From: Gammaproteobacteria bacterium UBA7449
GTDB lineage: Bacteria; Pseudomonadota; Gammaproteobacteria; Pseudomonadales; Pseudohongiellaceae
Direction: 5' to 3'
DNA length: 8,812 bases
Assembly (NCBI GenBank): GCA_002477465.1
Contig: DLPV01000043.1
Location: 30,105-38,916, forward strand
The notes beneath the pieces are model-generated. The model was not told the origin of the DNA. It saw only the letters and a program-made list of their open reading frames with translations, and ran no database searches. Both the position numbers and the translations under genes were made by a program. Shown in pieces: positions 1 through 6,192 of this stretch (position 1 is its first letter; each line of letters starts with the position of its first letter).

Positions 1-376
1 CCCAACAGCGTGATGCGCAACAGTCTCAGTGTTTGGCTGATGGTGTCTTCATCTTCAACCAGGTTCAGGCTACGACCCACGGCAAGCCTTTTGCCGAAGA
101 AAATGAAAAAGTAGAGTGGGAATTCAAGGCTTGTTGTCAGCGAGCCACCTTTTTCCGAAAGACCGGCAGTACGACGGTGTCAAAGTTACTAAGACCATGC
201 CGGAGCAGTCTCTTGAACACCTCAGGGGGCGCGCCAAACAAGATGGTGCCTGCACTATCCTTGTAAAGGCGTGCACCCTGACAGGGCCGAACAAGTGAAA
301 GATCCCTGGCGAATGCGTCAGCCGGGAGGTCTGGGTGTTTTGTGGTCGTTAATTGGCACTGCTTATTAATAAGTTT
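1..376 (-). pseudogene. Frameshifted, startless fragment of an unrecognised protein, running off the left edge
   Basis: Two minus-strand frames look coding and join end to end. The first, open from 376 down to a TGA at 139-137, reads plausible protein including DLPADAFARDL, ARLYKDSAGTILFGAPPEVF and GLSNFDTVVLP. The second, open from about 178 to the window edge, reads LTTSLEFPLYFFIFFGKRL, AVGRSLNLVEDEDTI and LRLLRITLLG. Loss of one A from the A-run at 150-154 would explain the switch: restoring it gives VVLPVFRKKGGSLTTSLEF without a stop. The first frame has an upstream TAA at 379-377 and no ATG, GTG or TTG before the conserved-looking part, so the 5' end also seems lost. I do not recognise the family. 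The gene may be a true pseudogene, or a sequencing error may have caused the frameshift. The lack of a start favours decay. Confidence 0.5.
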
Positions 377-550
377 TTATGGCATCAAGCGTAACCACAG
401 GCTTTTGATTGTGGAAGTATCTTGAGGGAATCAACAGAGGGTTAATTTTAAAAATAACAAGCGGGGGTGTTATCGCTCAAGCTCGCGGTGTGATTTGGTA
501 CCAGATCCGGATCTTGGAATTCCGCAAAATTTCAGTAATCTATAGCAGAA
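377..550. other. Intergenic stretch with small palindromes, no gene
   Basis: No convincing coding frame. It holds CTTATTAATAAG at 362-373 (just inside the preceding frame) followed by five T, a CCACA/TGTGG pair at 395-399 and 410-414, and an imperfect 18-base palindrome at 441-458. Further right are AGATCCGGATCT at 503-514 and GGAATTCC at 516-523. A weak hairpin at 454-473 is listed separately. Confidence 0.5.
454..473 (-). terminator. Weak candidate terminator for the AhpD-like operon
   Basis: On the minus strand the stem ATAACA / TGTTAT (6 bp) closes an 8-base C-rich loop and is followed directly by TTTTAAAATT. It lies about 80 bases beyond the stop of the AhpD-like gene. The stem has only two G:C pairs, so intrinsic termination would be inefficient. 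Position and the T-run are the main support. Confidence 0.3.
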
Positions 551-1123
551 TTAACCTCTCCCCATGGTGTGAAACTCTGTGTTTGGTCTGATAGAGCTCA
601 TGTTAGCCAGTCGATTTGACATGGCAAAAAATGCTGAAATGGCGCCAATATCCCAGATATCTTGTGTGGTGAAACCGTGCTTATGCAGTGGCACATGATC
701 AGCCTCACTTACCGCATACGCGCTTTGGGAGACCTTGACGGCATAATCCAGCATAGCGCGCTGCCGCTCTGAAATATCTGCTTTGCGGTAATTTGTCGCG
801 ATCTGGTCGCTAATTGTCGGGCTTTTTTCTCGAATGCGCAGAATCGCGCCATGAGCGACCACACAGTACAGGCACTGGTTCAAGCCCGAGGTGGCCACCA
901 CTATCATTTCCTTTTCACCCTTGGACAGGGCACTTTCGCCTTCCATCAAGGCGTCGTGGTAGTCGAAGAAGGCTCTGAATTCAGCAGGTCTTGCGGCGAG
1001 GGCAAGGAATATATTGGGCACGAACCCAGCCTTTTCCTGCACGGCGAGAATTCGCTCGCGAATGTCAGCTTCGATGCTGTCAATTTCTGGGACCGGAAAA
1101 ATACTGATGGCTTCCGCTGTCAT
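551..1123 (-). CDS. AhpD-like peroxidase-related enzyme (carboxymuconolactone decarboxylase superfamily)
   Basis: A 190-residue cytoplasmic protein with no leader. It carries the AhpD-type redox core GLNQCLYCVVAHG: Cys84 and Cys87 form the CxxC, and His91 follows four residues after the second Cys. An acidic KGEKEMIVVATS helix precedes it. The C-terminal half (DIWDIGAISAFFAMSNRLAN and IRPNTEFHTMGR) matches what I know of the 'uncharacterized peroxidase-related enzyme' branch, which is usually near 180-190 residues, so it appears full length. Members of the superfamily reduce peroxides using the CxxC pair or act on ring lactones; the substrate here is unknown. The start at 1123 has GGAGGAG about 6 bases upstream. 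The gene begins 27 bases after the ABM gene ends, so the two are probably co-transcribed. Confidence 0.88.
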   Translation of the reverse strand: MTAEAISIFPVPEIDSIEADIRERILAVQEKAGFVPNIFLALAARPAEFRAFFDYHDALMEGESALSKGEKEMIVVATSGLNQCLYCVVAHGAILRIREKSPTISDQIATNYRKADISERQRAMLDYAVKVSQSAYAVSEADHVPLHKHGFTTQDIWDIGAISAFFAMSNRLANMSSIRPNTEFHTMGRG

Positions 1124-1150
1124 ATGGTTCTCCTCCGCGTGCCGCTGACG

Positions 1151-1450
1151 TCAATGCCGGGTAATTTCATCCGCCTGGTACATCTTCAGCTCTGGTGCCA
1201 CTACTGCAAGTTCAGCCATGGCTTGGATGAATTCTCCTGACTCAGGAACCTGGAAATGCTTCTCCAGGCTGGCCATGTCCTGCCAGTGCTCAACAAACAC
1301 CAGACGGTTGCTGTTTTCGCTGTCTATGTGGACGGCATGGCTGATGCAACCCGGCTCATTGCGGGAACGCGCAGCATGGCTATGGCTCAGAGTGATTGCA
1401 TGCTCCAAAGCATCCTCGCGCACTGTGACACTGCCCAAAACAATGATCAT
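1151..1450 (-). CDS. ABM-family small monooxygenase (YgiN/quinol monooxygenase-like)
   Basis: A 99-residue protein of the antibiotic biosynthesis monooxygenase fold, a dimeric alpha-beta barrel. Family hallmarks are the EPGCISHAVHID strand (about residues 32-43), followed by LVFVEHWQDMASLEKHFQ (about 50-67) with the conserved E-x-W, and a short C-terminal strand PELKMYQADEI. Family members oxidise quinols or polyaromatic substrates without a cofactor, or act in small-aldehyde and autoinducer metabolism; sequence alone does not give the substrate. The start at 1450 is preceded by AGGA 8 bases upstream. It is the first gene of a two-gene unit with the AhpD-like enzyme, and it diverges from the SDR gene across a 147-base control region, so joint regulation with the SDR is plausible. 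Confidence 0.85.
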   Translation of the reverse strand: MIIVLGSVTVREDALEHAITLSHSHAARSRNEPGCISHAVHIDSENSNRLVFVEHWQDMASLEKHFQVPESGEFIQAMAELAVVAPELKMYQADEITRH

Positions 1451-1477
1451 GATTTTTTCCTGTTGGTGCTGGCGGAG

Positions 1478-1495
1478 CCCATCATTTAGGATGGG
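1478..1495. promoter_or_regulatory. Candidate operator dyad CCCATC-N6-GATGGG
   Basis: A perfect 6-bp inverted repeat with a 6-base centre (atttag) sits in the ABM/SDR divergent region. It lies just upstream of a TATAAC hexamer (1499-1504, plus strand) and just downstream of a TATAGT hexamer (1502-1497, minus strand). It could bind a dimeric regulator or be an mRNA hairpin in the ABM leader. No regulator gene is next to it. Confidence 0.35.
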
Positions 1496-1496
1496 G

Positions 1497-1504
1497 ACTA
1501 TAAC
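1497..1504. promoter_or_regulatory. Overlapping divergent -10 elements
   Basis: The bases ACTATAAC give TATAGT on the minus strand (toward the ABM gene, 5 of 6 matches to TATAAT) and TATAAC on the plus strand (toward the SDR). Neither has a good -35 at 16-18 bases, so both would need an activator or be weak. Prediction by eye only. Confidence 0.3.
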
Positions 1505-1519
1505 TCAGGCAGGAGCCAT

Positions 1520-1533
1520 TACCTAGTCAGGTA
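1520..1533. promoter_or_regulatory. Candidate operator dyad TACCT-N4-AGGTA
   Basis: A perfect 5-bp inverted repeat around AGTC. Relative to the minus-strand TATAGT hexamer it covers the expected -35 zone of the ABM promoter. Short ACCT/AGGT dyads of this kind are typical of small winged-helix dimer regulators, but I cannot assign one. Confidence 0.35.
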
Positions 1534-1597
1534 GAGGGCATCCACATCTGCAACAGGGGTTGAGGTGTTAGGCGGAAGGGTGATGGGAAGAAGCGTT

Positions 1598-2464
1598 ATG
1601 GGTAAACTGCAAAATAAGATCTATGTTGTCACGGGAGCCAATTCTGGCATTGGGCTCGCGGCCGCTGAAAGTTTTGCCGAGCAGGGGGCTGAAGTAGTCC
1701 TGGTGTGCCGCAATGAAGCCAGGGGCAGAGCGGCGCAGCAAAAGATCCAGCAGACCTCGGGCAACGAGAACATCCATCTTGAGATTGCAGACTTCAGTTC
1801 CTTAAGGAGTATCTCGACATTGGCTGATCGACTGCTGGCACGCTATCCACGCATTGATGTGCTTTGCAACAATGCCGGCGGTGCCAATGCCGGACGCAAG
1901 CTGACAGCGGAAGGCTTCGAGCTCACTTTTGCAACTAACCATCTCAGCGGGTTCTTGCTGACGAAGAAGCTCCTACCAAGCCTGCTGGACCATGAGGGAG
2001 ATCCTGCTCGGGTCGTATTTACGAGTTCGCTCGGGCACAAGAACAGCCCACTAGATTTTGATGATCTTGGCCTGGAAAAGGATTACGGCACGCTCAAAGC
2101 CTATGGCCGCAGCAAGTTGATGAACTTGCTCACCGCCCGTGAATTGCATAAGCGCTATGGTGACAGCAAACTCATCGCCAGCTCTTTCCACCCGGGTGCG
2201 GTGCGCACGCCGATCTGGAGCAAGGGCGGCATCCTGGCGAGGCTCATCGGGCTGGTGATGTATCCCTTTATGTGGAGTATTGAGAAGGGGGCAGATACTT
2301 TTATCTGGCTGGCCAGCGCCGAAGATGCCGAGGTATTGAGTGCCGAGGGGAGCTACTTCTTCGATCGGCGCAAACCCCGGATTGCCCAATTCGCAACCGA
2401 TGAGGCGGCTGCAGAATTATGGCATGTCAGTGAGCAGCTGATCGAACCGTATTTCGAGGCATAG
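1598..2464 (+). CDS. Short-chain dehydrogenase/reductase, retinol-dehydrogenase-like
   Basis: A classical SDR of 288 residues if started at the ATG at 1598. The cofactor loop TGANSGIG is at residues 12-19, Asp65 of IADFSS should contact the adenine, and NNAG is at 91-94. The catalytic set is Asn114, Ser143/Ser144, Tyr169 and Lys173 (Y-G-R-S-K), followed by HPGAVRTPI. Arg38 after the second strand (LVCRN) suggests NADP(H). It resembles the RDH11-14/WW-oxidoreductase-like SDR branch, which reduces aldehydes, ketones or retinoids; the bacterial substrate is unknown. Start choice: the frame is open from a GTG at 1565 and has another ATG at 1583, but 1598 has GGGAAG 7 bases upstream and gives the usual short lead before TGxxxGIG. 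It is the only major plus-strand gene, divergent from the ABM gene and convergent with the PQQ dehydrogenase. Confidence 0.9.
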   Translation: MGKLQNKIYVVTGANSGIGLAAAESFAEQGAEVVLVCRNEARGRAAQQKIQQTSGNENIHLEIADFSSLRSISTLADRLLARYPRIDVLCNNAGGANAGRKLTAEGFELTFATNHLSGFLLTKKLLPSLLDHEGDPARVVFTSSLGHKNSPLDFDDLGLEKDYGTLKAYGRSKLMNLLTARELHKRYGDSKLIASSFHPGAVRTPIWSKGGILARLIGLVMYPFMWSIEKGADTFIWLASAEDAEVLSAEGSYFFDRRKPRIAQFATDEAAAELWHVSEQLIEPYFEA

Positions 2465-2511
2465 CCCTCCGGATCGCCCAAACTCGAAACCAAACTTGTT
2501 GCTGGTTCTTA

Positions 2512-2591
2512 TTATTCCCACCTGCAAGCCTGCAGAGCAGTCCGAATAAGGGGCAGGTCTCACAAACTGCCTCTTACCGCATTGGGAATAA
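2512..2591. repeat. 9-bp inverted repeat bracketing a structured convergent intergenic region
   Basis: TTATTCCCA at 2512-2520 is repeated as TGGGAATAA at 2583-2591, separated by 62 bases. Inside are GGCAG/CTGCC (2552-2556, 2567-2571), an alternative ACCTGC/GCAGGT pairing (2520-2525, 2553-2558) and a CCTGCA direct repeat. The element lies between the convergent 3' ends of the SDR and PQQ dehydrogenase genes, so it may act as a bidirectional 3' end signal. There is no clear T-run, so it is not a textbook intrinsic terminator. Confidence 0.4.
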
Positions 2592-2594
2592 CAG

Positions 2595-4262
2595 CTAGTT
2601 CCTGAGCCCGAAGGTGTACACGACGTTACCCGAGGCGATAGTCACATACTGATGGCCATCCACGGCAAACGTCATGGGGGCAGCGTGCACGCGACGTCCC
2701 AGTGAGATATTCCAAAGCTCCTCGCCGCTCTGCGCATCCAGGGCGAAGAAATAGCCGTCGGCACTGCCGGTGAACACGATGCCGCCAGCGGTAGTGGTGA
2801 TGCCGGCAGATGAACGGGGCATGATGGGGAATTCCCATTCGATTTCAGCCGTCCCCGGGTTAATCGCGCGGATCGAGCTATGGTAGGCATCCATCGGCTG
2901 GGTATAACGGCCGCCACCGCCGGTAAAGCGCTCGCCTTCCTCATAATCCTCGTCACGCTTGAAGAACTCCTGCTCACCGTCGAACGAGGTGACGTAAAAC
3001 AGGCCGGTGTCCTGGCTATAACCCGGTGAGTACCAATTGGTCGCGCCGACTATGGGAGGGGATACCATGATGCCTTCATAGGTAGGCGCCATACCGGGCA
3101 CTCGAATTGGTCGGCCGGTTACTGGATCAAGCCCCTGGGCCCAGGTCTGGGCAGCATAAGGTTTGCCGATCAGGAATTCGCCATCAGTGCGATCCAGAGT
3201 GTAATAGAAGCCATTGCGGTTGGCCCACATCATCACCTTGCGCTCGCGCCCCTCAAACTCGATGTCCGCCAGGATAGGAATCTGGATCGAATCATAGTCA
3301 TGCACATCGTGGGGCGTGAACTGAAAATGCCACTCAATTTCGCCAGTATCCCCATCAAGCGCTACCACAGAATCTGAATAGAGATTGTCCCCCAGGCGTA
3401 CATCTCCGTTCCAGTCCGGTCCCGGGTTACCAGTACCCCAATAAATCTGGTTCAATTCTTCGTCGTAGGAACCTGTTATCCAGGTGGCTGCACCGCCTGT
3501 TTTCCATGAATCACCCGACCAGGTGTCATTACCAAACTCACCGGGGCCAGGTATCACATAAGTGCGCCACTCCAGCTCACCAGTCTCTGGATCGTAGGCA
3601 TCAATAAAACCGCGTATACCGAATTCACCGCCGGCTATGCCGGTAACCACTTTGTCTTTCACGATTAGCGGTGCAGCCGTCTTGCTGTAACCGCTGTCAT
3701 GCGGTGCGACTTCTTTGTCCCACAGCAAATTGCCGGTACGGGCATCAATGGCCACCAGGTGAGCATCAAGAGTCGACATGAACAGGGTCTCACCGAGAAT
3801 GGCAACGCCGCGGTTGTTGCGGCCACAGCAGATTCGCAGGTCATCTGGCATGTCGTGGTCATAGCGCCAGTATTGGCGTCCGGTGAGGGCATCAACCGCC
3901 ACCACGTTGCTGGGTGCCTCGGTGATAAACATGATGCCGTCCACCACCAGCGGCACCGTCTCGGCGCGGTCGATGACCGGGATCTGGTAGGCCCACTTCA
4001 TTTCCAGCTGGTCGACGTTGTCCACGTTGATCTGGTCCAGCAGGCTGTAGCGCTGGCTATCCAGAGTGCCGGAGTACATCAACCAGTTCTCAGGCTCGTC
4101 GTCTGCATTCACCAGTCTTTCCCAGGTGATGGGAGAGAAGGCGGGCGTTATCACGGTGGAGAAGGGGTCTTCCTGGGCCTGCAGCGGTGCTGAGACTAAA
4201 AAGCTGACGCCTAGGAAGGCGGCAGCGAGCGCAGGAGGGAATGGGTTGGTTATTTTTTTCAT
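2595..4262 (-). CDS. PQQ-dependent alcohol dehydrogenase with lanthanide-type D-Y-D motif
   Basis: A 555-residue periplasmic quinoprotein. An N-terminal Sec leader (KK, then a hydrophobic stretch, likely cut after Ala29) precedes an eight-bladed propeller with no fused heme domain. Visible PQQ-site features are Glu101, the adjacent Cys145-Cys146 pair (RICCGRNNRG) that forms the ring disulfide, Glu213 of GGEFGIRG, Trp261, Asn279 of WGTGNPGPDW, and Arg349 of NRNGFYY. The catalytic-base segment is TPHDVHDYDS: Asp322 is the expected base, and Asp324, two residues on, is the extra aspartate that marks XoxF/PedH-type lanthanide enzymes and is replaced in calcium MxaF. Its length fits the family. 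The start overlaps the cytochrome stop by 4 bases (ATGA), with GAGG 10 bases upstream. The substrate is probably an alcohol or aldehyde; the exact one is not deducible. Confidence 0.93.
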   Translation of the reverse strand: MKKITNPFPPALAAAFLGVSFLVSAPLQAQEDPFSTVITPAFSPITWERLVNADDEPENWLMYSGTLDSQRYSLLDQINVDNVDQLEMKWAYQIPVIDRAETVPLVVDGIMFITEAPSNVVAVDALTGRQYWRYDHDMPDDLRICCGRNNRGVAILGETLFMSTLDAHLVAIDARTGNLLWDKEVAPHDSGYSKTAAPLIVKDKVVTGIAGGEFGIRGFIDAYDPETGELEWRTYVIPGPGEFGNDTWSGDSWKTGGAATWITGSYDEELNQIYWGTGNPGPDWNGDVRLGDNLYSDSVVALDGDTGEIEWHFQFTPHDVHDYDSIQIPILADIEFEGRERKVMMWANRNGFYYTLDRTDGEFLIGKPYAAQTWAQGLDPVTGRPIRVPGMAPTYEGIMVSPPIVGATNWYSPGYSQDTGLFYVTSFDGEQEFFKRDEDYEEGERFTGGGGRYTQPMDAYHSSIRAINPGTAEIEWEFPIMPRSSAGITTTAGGIVFTGSADGYFFALDAQSGEELWNISLGRRVHAAPMTFAVDGHQYVTIASGNVVYTFGLRN

Positions 4263-5116
4263 TGGGGCAGTACCTCGCGACGCAGGGAAAACAGGTAGGC
4301 GACCAGGTCATCCAGTTCGCCGTCAGAAAGTGCCTGGCCGTAGCCGGGCATGGTGGACTGCTCACTGCGTTCATAGGATTCAATATCGCGTTTTTGAAAC
4401 GACCACAGGTTGGCGTCTGCATCCATGATGCGCAGGGAGAAGCTGTCTTCGTTCATGCGAAAGCCTTCCCTCACCTCGCCATCTCTACCGGCAACCTGAA
4501 TAGTCCACCAGCGTGGCGCCACTGCTGCATCTGGATCCAACATGGACTGCAGCAGGTCTTCAGGGGTTTGGTTCTCACCGACTCTGGACAGATCTGGGCC
4601 CAGGCGGCCGCCCTGGCCGTTTACCATGTGACAGCTCGAACACTCGCCCTTGCCGCCAAACAGGTCAGCACCAGAGCCGGCATTGCCGGCCAAATCCACC
4701 GAGGCCGGGTCGTAACGCAGGGAGTTGATATAGGCGACAAGCTGCCACACCGTAGGATCTGGCACATCGGCAGCCACCGGCAGCATGGCGGTGCCGGGTA
4801 TGCCTTCGCGGATGATATTGAAGATGCCAGCGTCACTGCTGGCGCGGCGCAATGTGCCGGTGAGATCGGGCGCTCCGGTTTCATCATTGCCTTTGGCATC
4901 GAAGCCATGGCAGCGCGAACACTGGCGCTCGAAATATCGGTTACCCATGCGGATATCCACGGCGGTGTTGTAGAGTGTGCCGCCGTCCTCGGCATGAGAG
5001 GCGGGACTCAGCAGTTCCGTAGCGGGGCTAAAATAGAGAACGAATGCGCCGTAGAGAACGGCGGTTTTGGCCAGCCCCGGGAGTTTTCGTAGGGCCGTTA
5101 TTGTTGCAGTAGTCAT
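4259..5116 (-). CDS. Exported diheme cytochrome c, electron partner of the PQQ dehydrogenase
   Basis: A 285-residue protein with a basic N terminus, a hydrophobic segment (about 17-30) and a likely signal peptidase site near ASHA-ED (after residue 42), so it is periplasmic or membrane-tethered. Heme 1: C66-x-x-C69-H70, with Met111 (GTAMLP) as probable sixth ligand. Heme 2: C159-x-x-C162-H163, with Met256 (STMPGYG) as probable ligand. Between Cys162 and Met256 lies a long insert (LGPDLSRVG, TPEDLLQSMLDP, DGEVREGF, LRIMDADANLWSF, RDIESYERSEQS). This insert matches the layout of the 'putative heme-binding domain' common in Planctomycetes/Verrucomicrobia. It is the first gene of the operon and overlaps the dehydrogenase by ATGA, implying coupled translation. 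Its RBS is AGAGGAG, 5 bases before the ATG. It likely carries electrons from PQQH2 to the respiratory chain. Confidence 0.9.
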   Translation of the reverse strand: MTTATITALRKLPGLAKTAVLYGAFVLYFSPATELLSPASHAEDGGTLYNTAVDIRMGNRYFERQCSRCHGFDAKGNDETGAPDLTGTLRRASSDAGIFNIIREGIPGTAMLPVAADVPDPTVWQLVAYINSLRYDPASVDLAGNAGSGADLFGGKGECSSCHMVNGQGGRLGPDLSRVGENQTPEDLLQSMLDPDAAVAPRWWTIQVAGRDGEVREGFRMNEDSFSLRIMDADANLWSFQKRDIESYERSEQSTMPGYGQALSDGELDDLVAYLFSLRREVLPQ

Positions 5117-5164
5117 AAGTGCTCCTCTGTTATCATTGATATAGCGAGGAATAAGCTGTCAGCT

Positions 5165-5192
5165 AGTGTAACACCGGCTCTGGGGGATGCAA
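5165..5192 (-). promoter_or_regulatory. Candidate sigma-70 promoter of the cytochrome/PQQ dehydrogenase operon
   Basis: On the minus strand TTGCAT (5192-5187) and TACACT (5170-5165) are separated by 16 bases, matching 4 of 6 positions in each consensus hexamer. Transcription would start near 5158, giving a leader of roughly 40 bases before the ATG at 5116. Assigned by eye; it is supported by its position and by the direct repeats abutting the -35. Confidence 0.4.
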
Positions 5193-5210
5193 TTGGCAGG
5201 GATTGGCAGG
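5192..5210. repeat. Two direct repeats of ATTGGCAGG, 10-bp period, abutting the -35
   Basis: ATTGGCAGG occurs at 5192-5200 and 5202-5210, a period of exactly one helical turn. Read on the minus strand it is CCTGCCAAT twice, with the second copy touching the proposed -35. Tandem sites spaced 10-11 bp at this position are typical of OmpR/PhoB-type response regulators. No regulator gene is in the window. Confidence 0.45.
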
Positions 5211-5276
5211 CTATAGAGGCTCTGAGGCGCTCAATAGGTCAAGAAGGCTCGCTACACGGCTACTGGCATACGGGCA

Positions 5277-5819
5277 CTAGCTGGGCGGGTTGTAGCCCTC
5301 TCTAGTGATCTCATACACGACATAGTCAAACAGCTCGTCGCCGTGTCTGCGCTGCTGGATACCATCTCGCAGCTTGCCACCGATTTTCTCTCCCGCCTTG
5401 CGCGAACGTAGATTGTCCGCACCGACCCAGAACACGACCGTTTCAACAAACGTGAAAGCGTGTTTCAGCATGAGTTTCTTTACCTCACCATTGTAGTGGC
5501 CGCCCCAATAATCGCGGCCCAGGAAGCTCCAACCAATTTCGATTTCACTCTTGTGGCTGTCGTAGCCGTGATAGCGTGACGATCCGATGATGCTAACGTT
5601 TGCCTTCTCGATGAAAGTAAAAGCGCTTTTCGAAGCCATTGCGGCCTCAAAGTACTCGCGAAACTGGACTTCCTCATAGCGATTTTTCGCCGGATGCTGT
5701 TCCCACAGTAATGGGTCTGCAGCGATTGCATACATGTGCTCCCAGTCTTCGGCAATCATGGGACGAACAATGACACGTGGACCTTCGAGTGTGGGTTGCA
5801 AATCTGGCGCTTTTTCCAT
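5277..5819 (-). CDS. GNAT-family N-acetyltransferase (RimJ/RimL-like)
   Basis: A 180-residue protein with the GNAT_3 layout. The N-terminal strand VIVRPMIAEDWEHMYAIAADP (about 16-36) is the usual 'R-P...D' opening. Strand 4, EIEIGWSFLGRDYWGGHYNGE (about 92-112), contains the acetyl-CoA pyrophosphate loop in variant form (R-D-Y-W-G-G-x-Y-N). ADNLRSRKAGEKIGGKL (134-150) is the typical 'N-x-x-S-x-x-x-x-x-K-x-G' segment. Members acetylate amino groups of proteins or small molecules; the substrate here is unknown. The start at 5819 has GGGGA about 7 bases upstream. It begins 24 bases after the truncated DUF1428 gene stops, so the two are likely co-transcribed. The stretch from 5117 to 5276 beyond it holds the divergence-free promoter region of the cytochrome operon and no clear terminator. 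Confidence 0.87.
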   Translation of the reverse strand: MEKAPDLQPTLEGPRVIVRPMIAEDWEHMYAIAADPLLWEQHPAKNRYEEVQFREYFEAAMASKSAFTFIEKANVSIIGSSRYHGYDSHKSEIEIGWSFLGRDYWGGHYNGEVKKLMLKHAFTFVETVVFWVGADNLRSRKAGEKIGGKLRDGIQQRRHGDELFDYVVYEITREGYNPPS

Positions 5820-5843
5820 GGCGGGTTCCCCATAAAATTGAAC

Positions 5844-6068
5844 CTAAACCAGGTCCAGATCAGATTTATGGAAGTGAAGCATCGGTTCAAAGCCACCCAG
5901 GATCATACGCTTGCCGTCGAACGGCATGTCACTCAATGCCGCCATCTGCGTGTCTTCAAACATGCCTTTGTGTGCAGTGTCAGCGGTGGCGCGATCAGGC
6001 CAGATCGCCCAGGTCGTGTTTTCCTGTTTCTGCAGGCCCGCTTGGGGATTAATAGTTTGTGGTTCCAC
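5844..6068 (-). CDS. N-terminally truncated DUF1428 (YbaA-like) protein
   Basis: The C-terminal part contains MPFDGKRMILGGFEPML, the near-invariant end of DUF1428/YbaA proteins. It is preceded by TTWAIWPDRATADTAHKGMFED, which matches the family's second strand and helix. DUF1428 proteins are normally about 115-120 residues in a dimeric alpha-beta barrel; here only 74 residues can be made, and the first strand, helix and WASDVPDGKV-type region are missing. Start choice: the GTG at 6068 has AGGAGGAG at 6082-6075 with a 6-base spacer, which is close to ideal. The frame remains open to 6221, but that extension is Cys/Gly-rich and unlike the family. Function is unknown even for full-length members. 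It may be a deletion remnant still carrying its old RBS, or a shortened working protein. It is in an operon with the GNAT gene. Confidence 0.6.
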   Translation of the reverse strand: MEPQTINPQAGLQKQENTTWAIWPDRATADTAHKGMFEDTQMAALSDMPFDGKRMILGGFEPMLHFHKSDLDLV

Positions 6069-6192
6069 TGATTGCTCCTCCTCTTGATTTATTGTTTTTA
6101 TTCTGGCCGCAGTGGCGAGGCCGCAACGGCAACCGCAACCGAAGGAAAGGCCCACGCAGCAATGCTGGTGAAGCGCAGAGGCTCCTGATTTT

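Noticed and set aside
33..298. Two plus-strand small open frames at the left edge
   Set aside because: They overlap each other in different frames and read as low-quality protein. The minus strand carries better protein-like sequence in two joined frames.
503..523. Adjacent palindromes AGATCCGGATCT and GGAATTCC
   Set aside because: Short palindromes of this type occur by chance and resemble restriction sites. There is no T-run, repeat copy or promoter next to them.
851..1240. Plus-strand open frame of 129 codons
   Set aside because: Antisense to the AhpD-like and ABM genes, both of which have family motifs and ribosome sites.
4241..5092. Long plus-strand open frame (283 codons) opposite the cytochrome gene
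   Set aside because: The minus strand has two CxxCH motifs, a leader and a good RBS. The plus-strand product shows no domain, and its start is inside the dehydrogenase leader.
5211..5243. TTGACC with a downstream TATAGC on the minus strand as an alternative cytochrome-operon promoter
   Set aside because: The spacing is about 21 bases, too long for a standard sigma-70 promoter. TTGCAT-N16-TACACT fits better.
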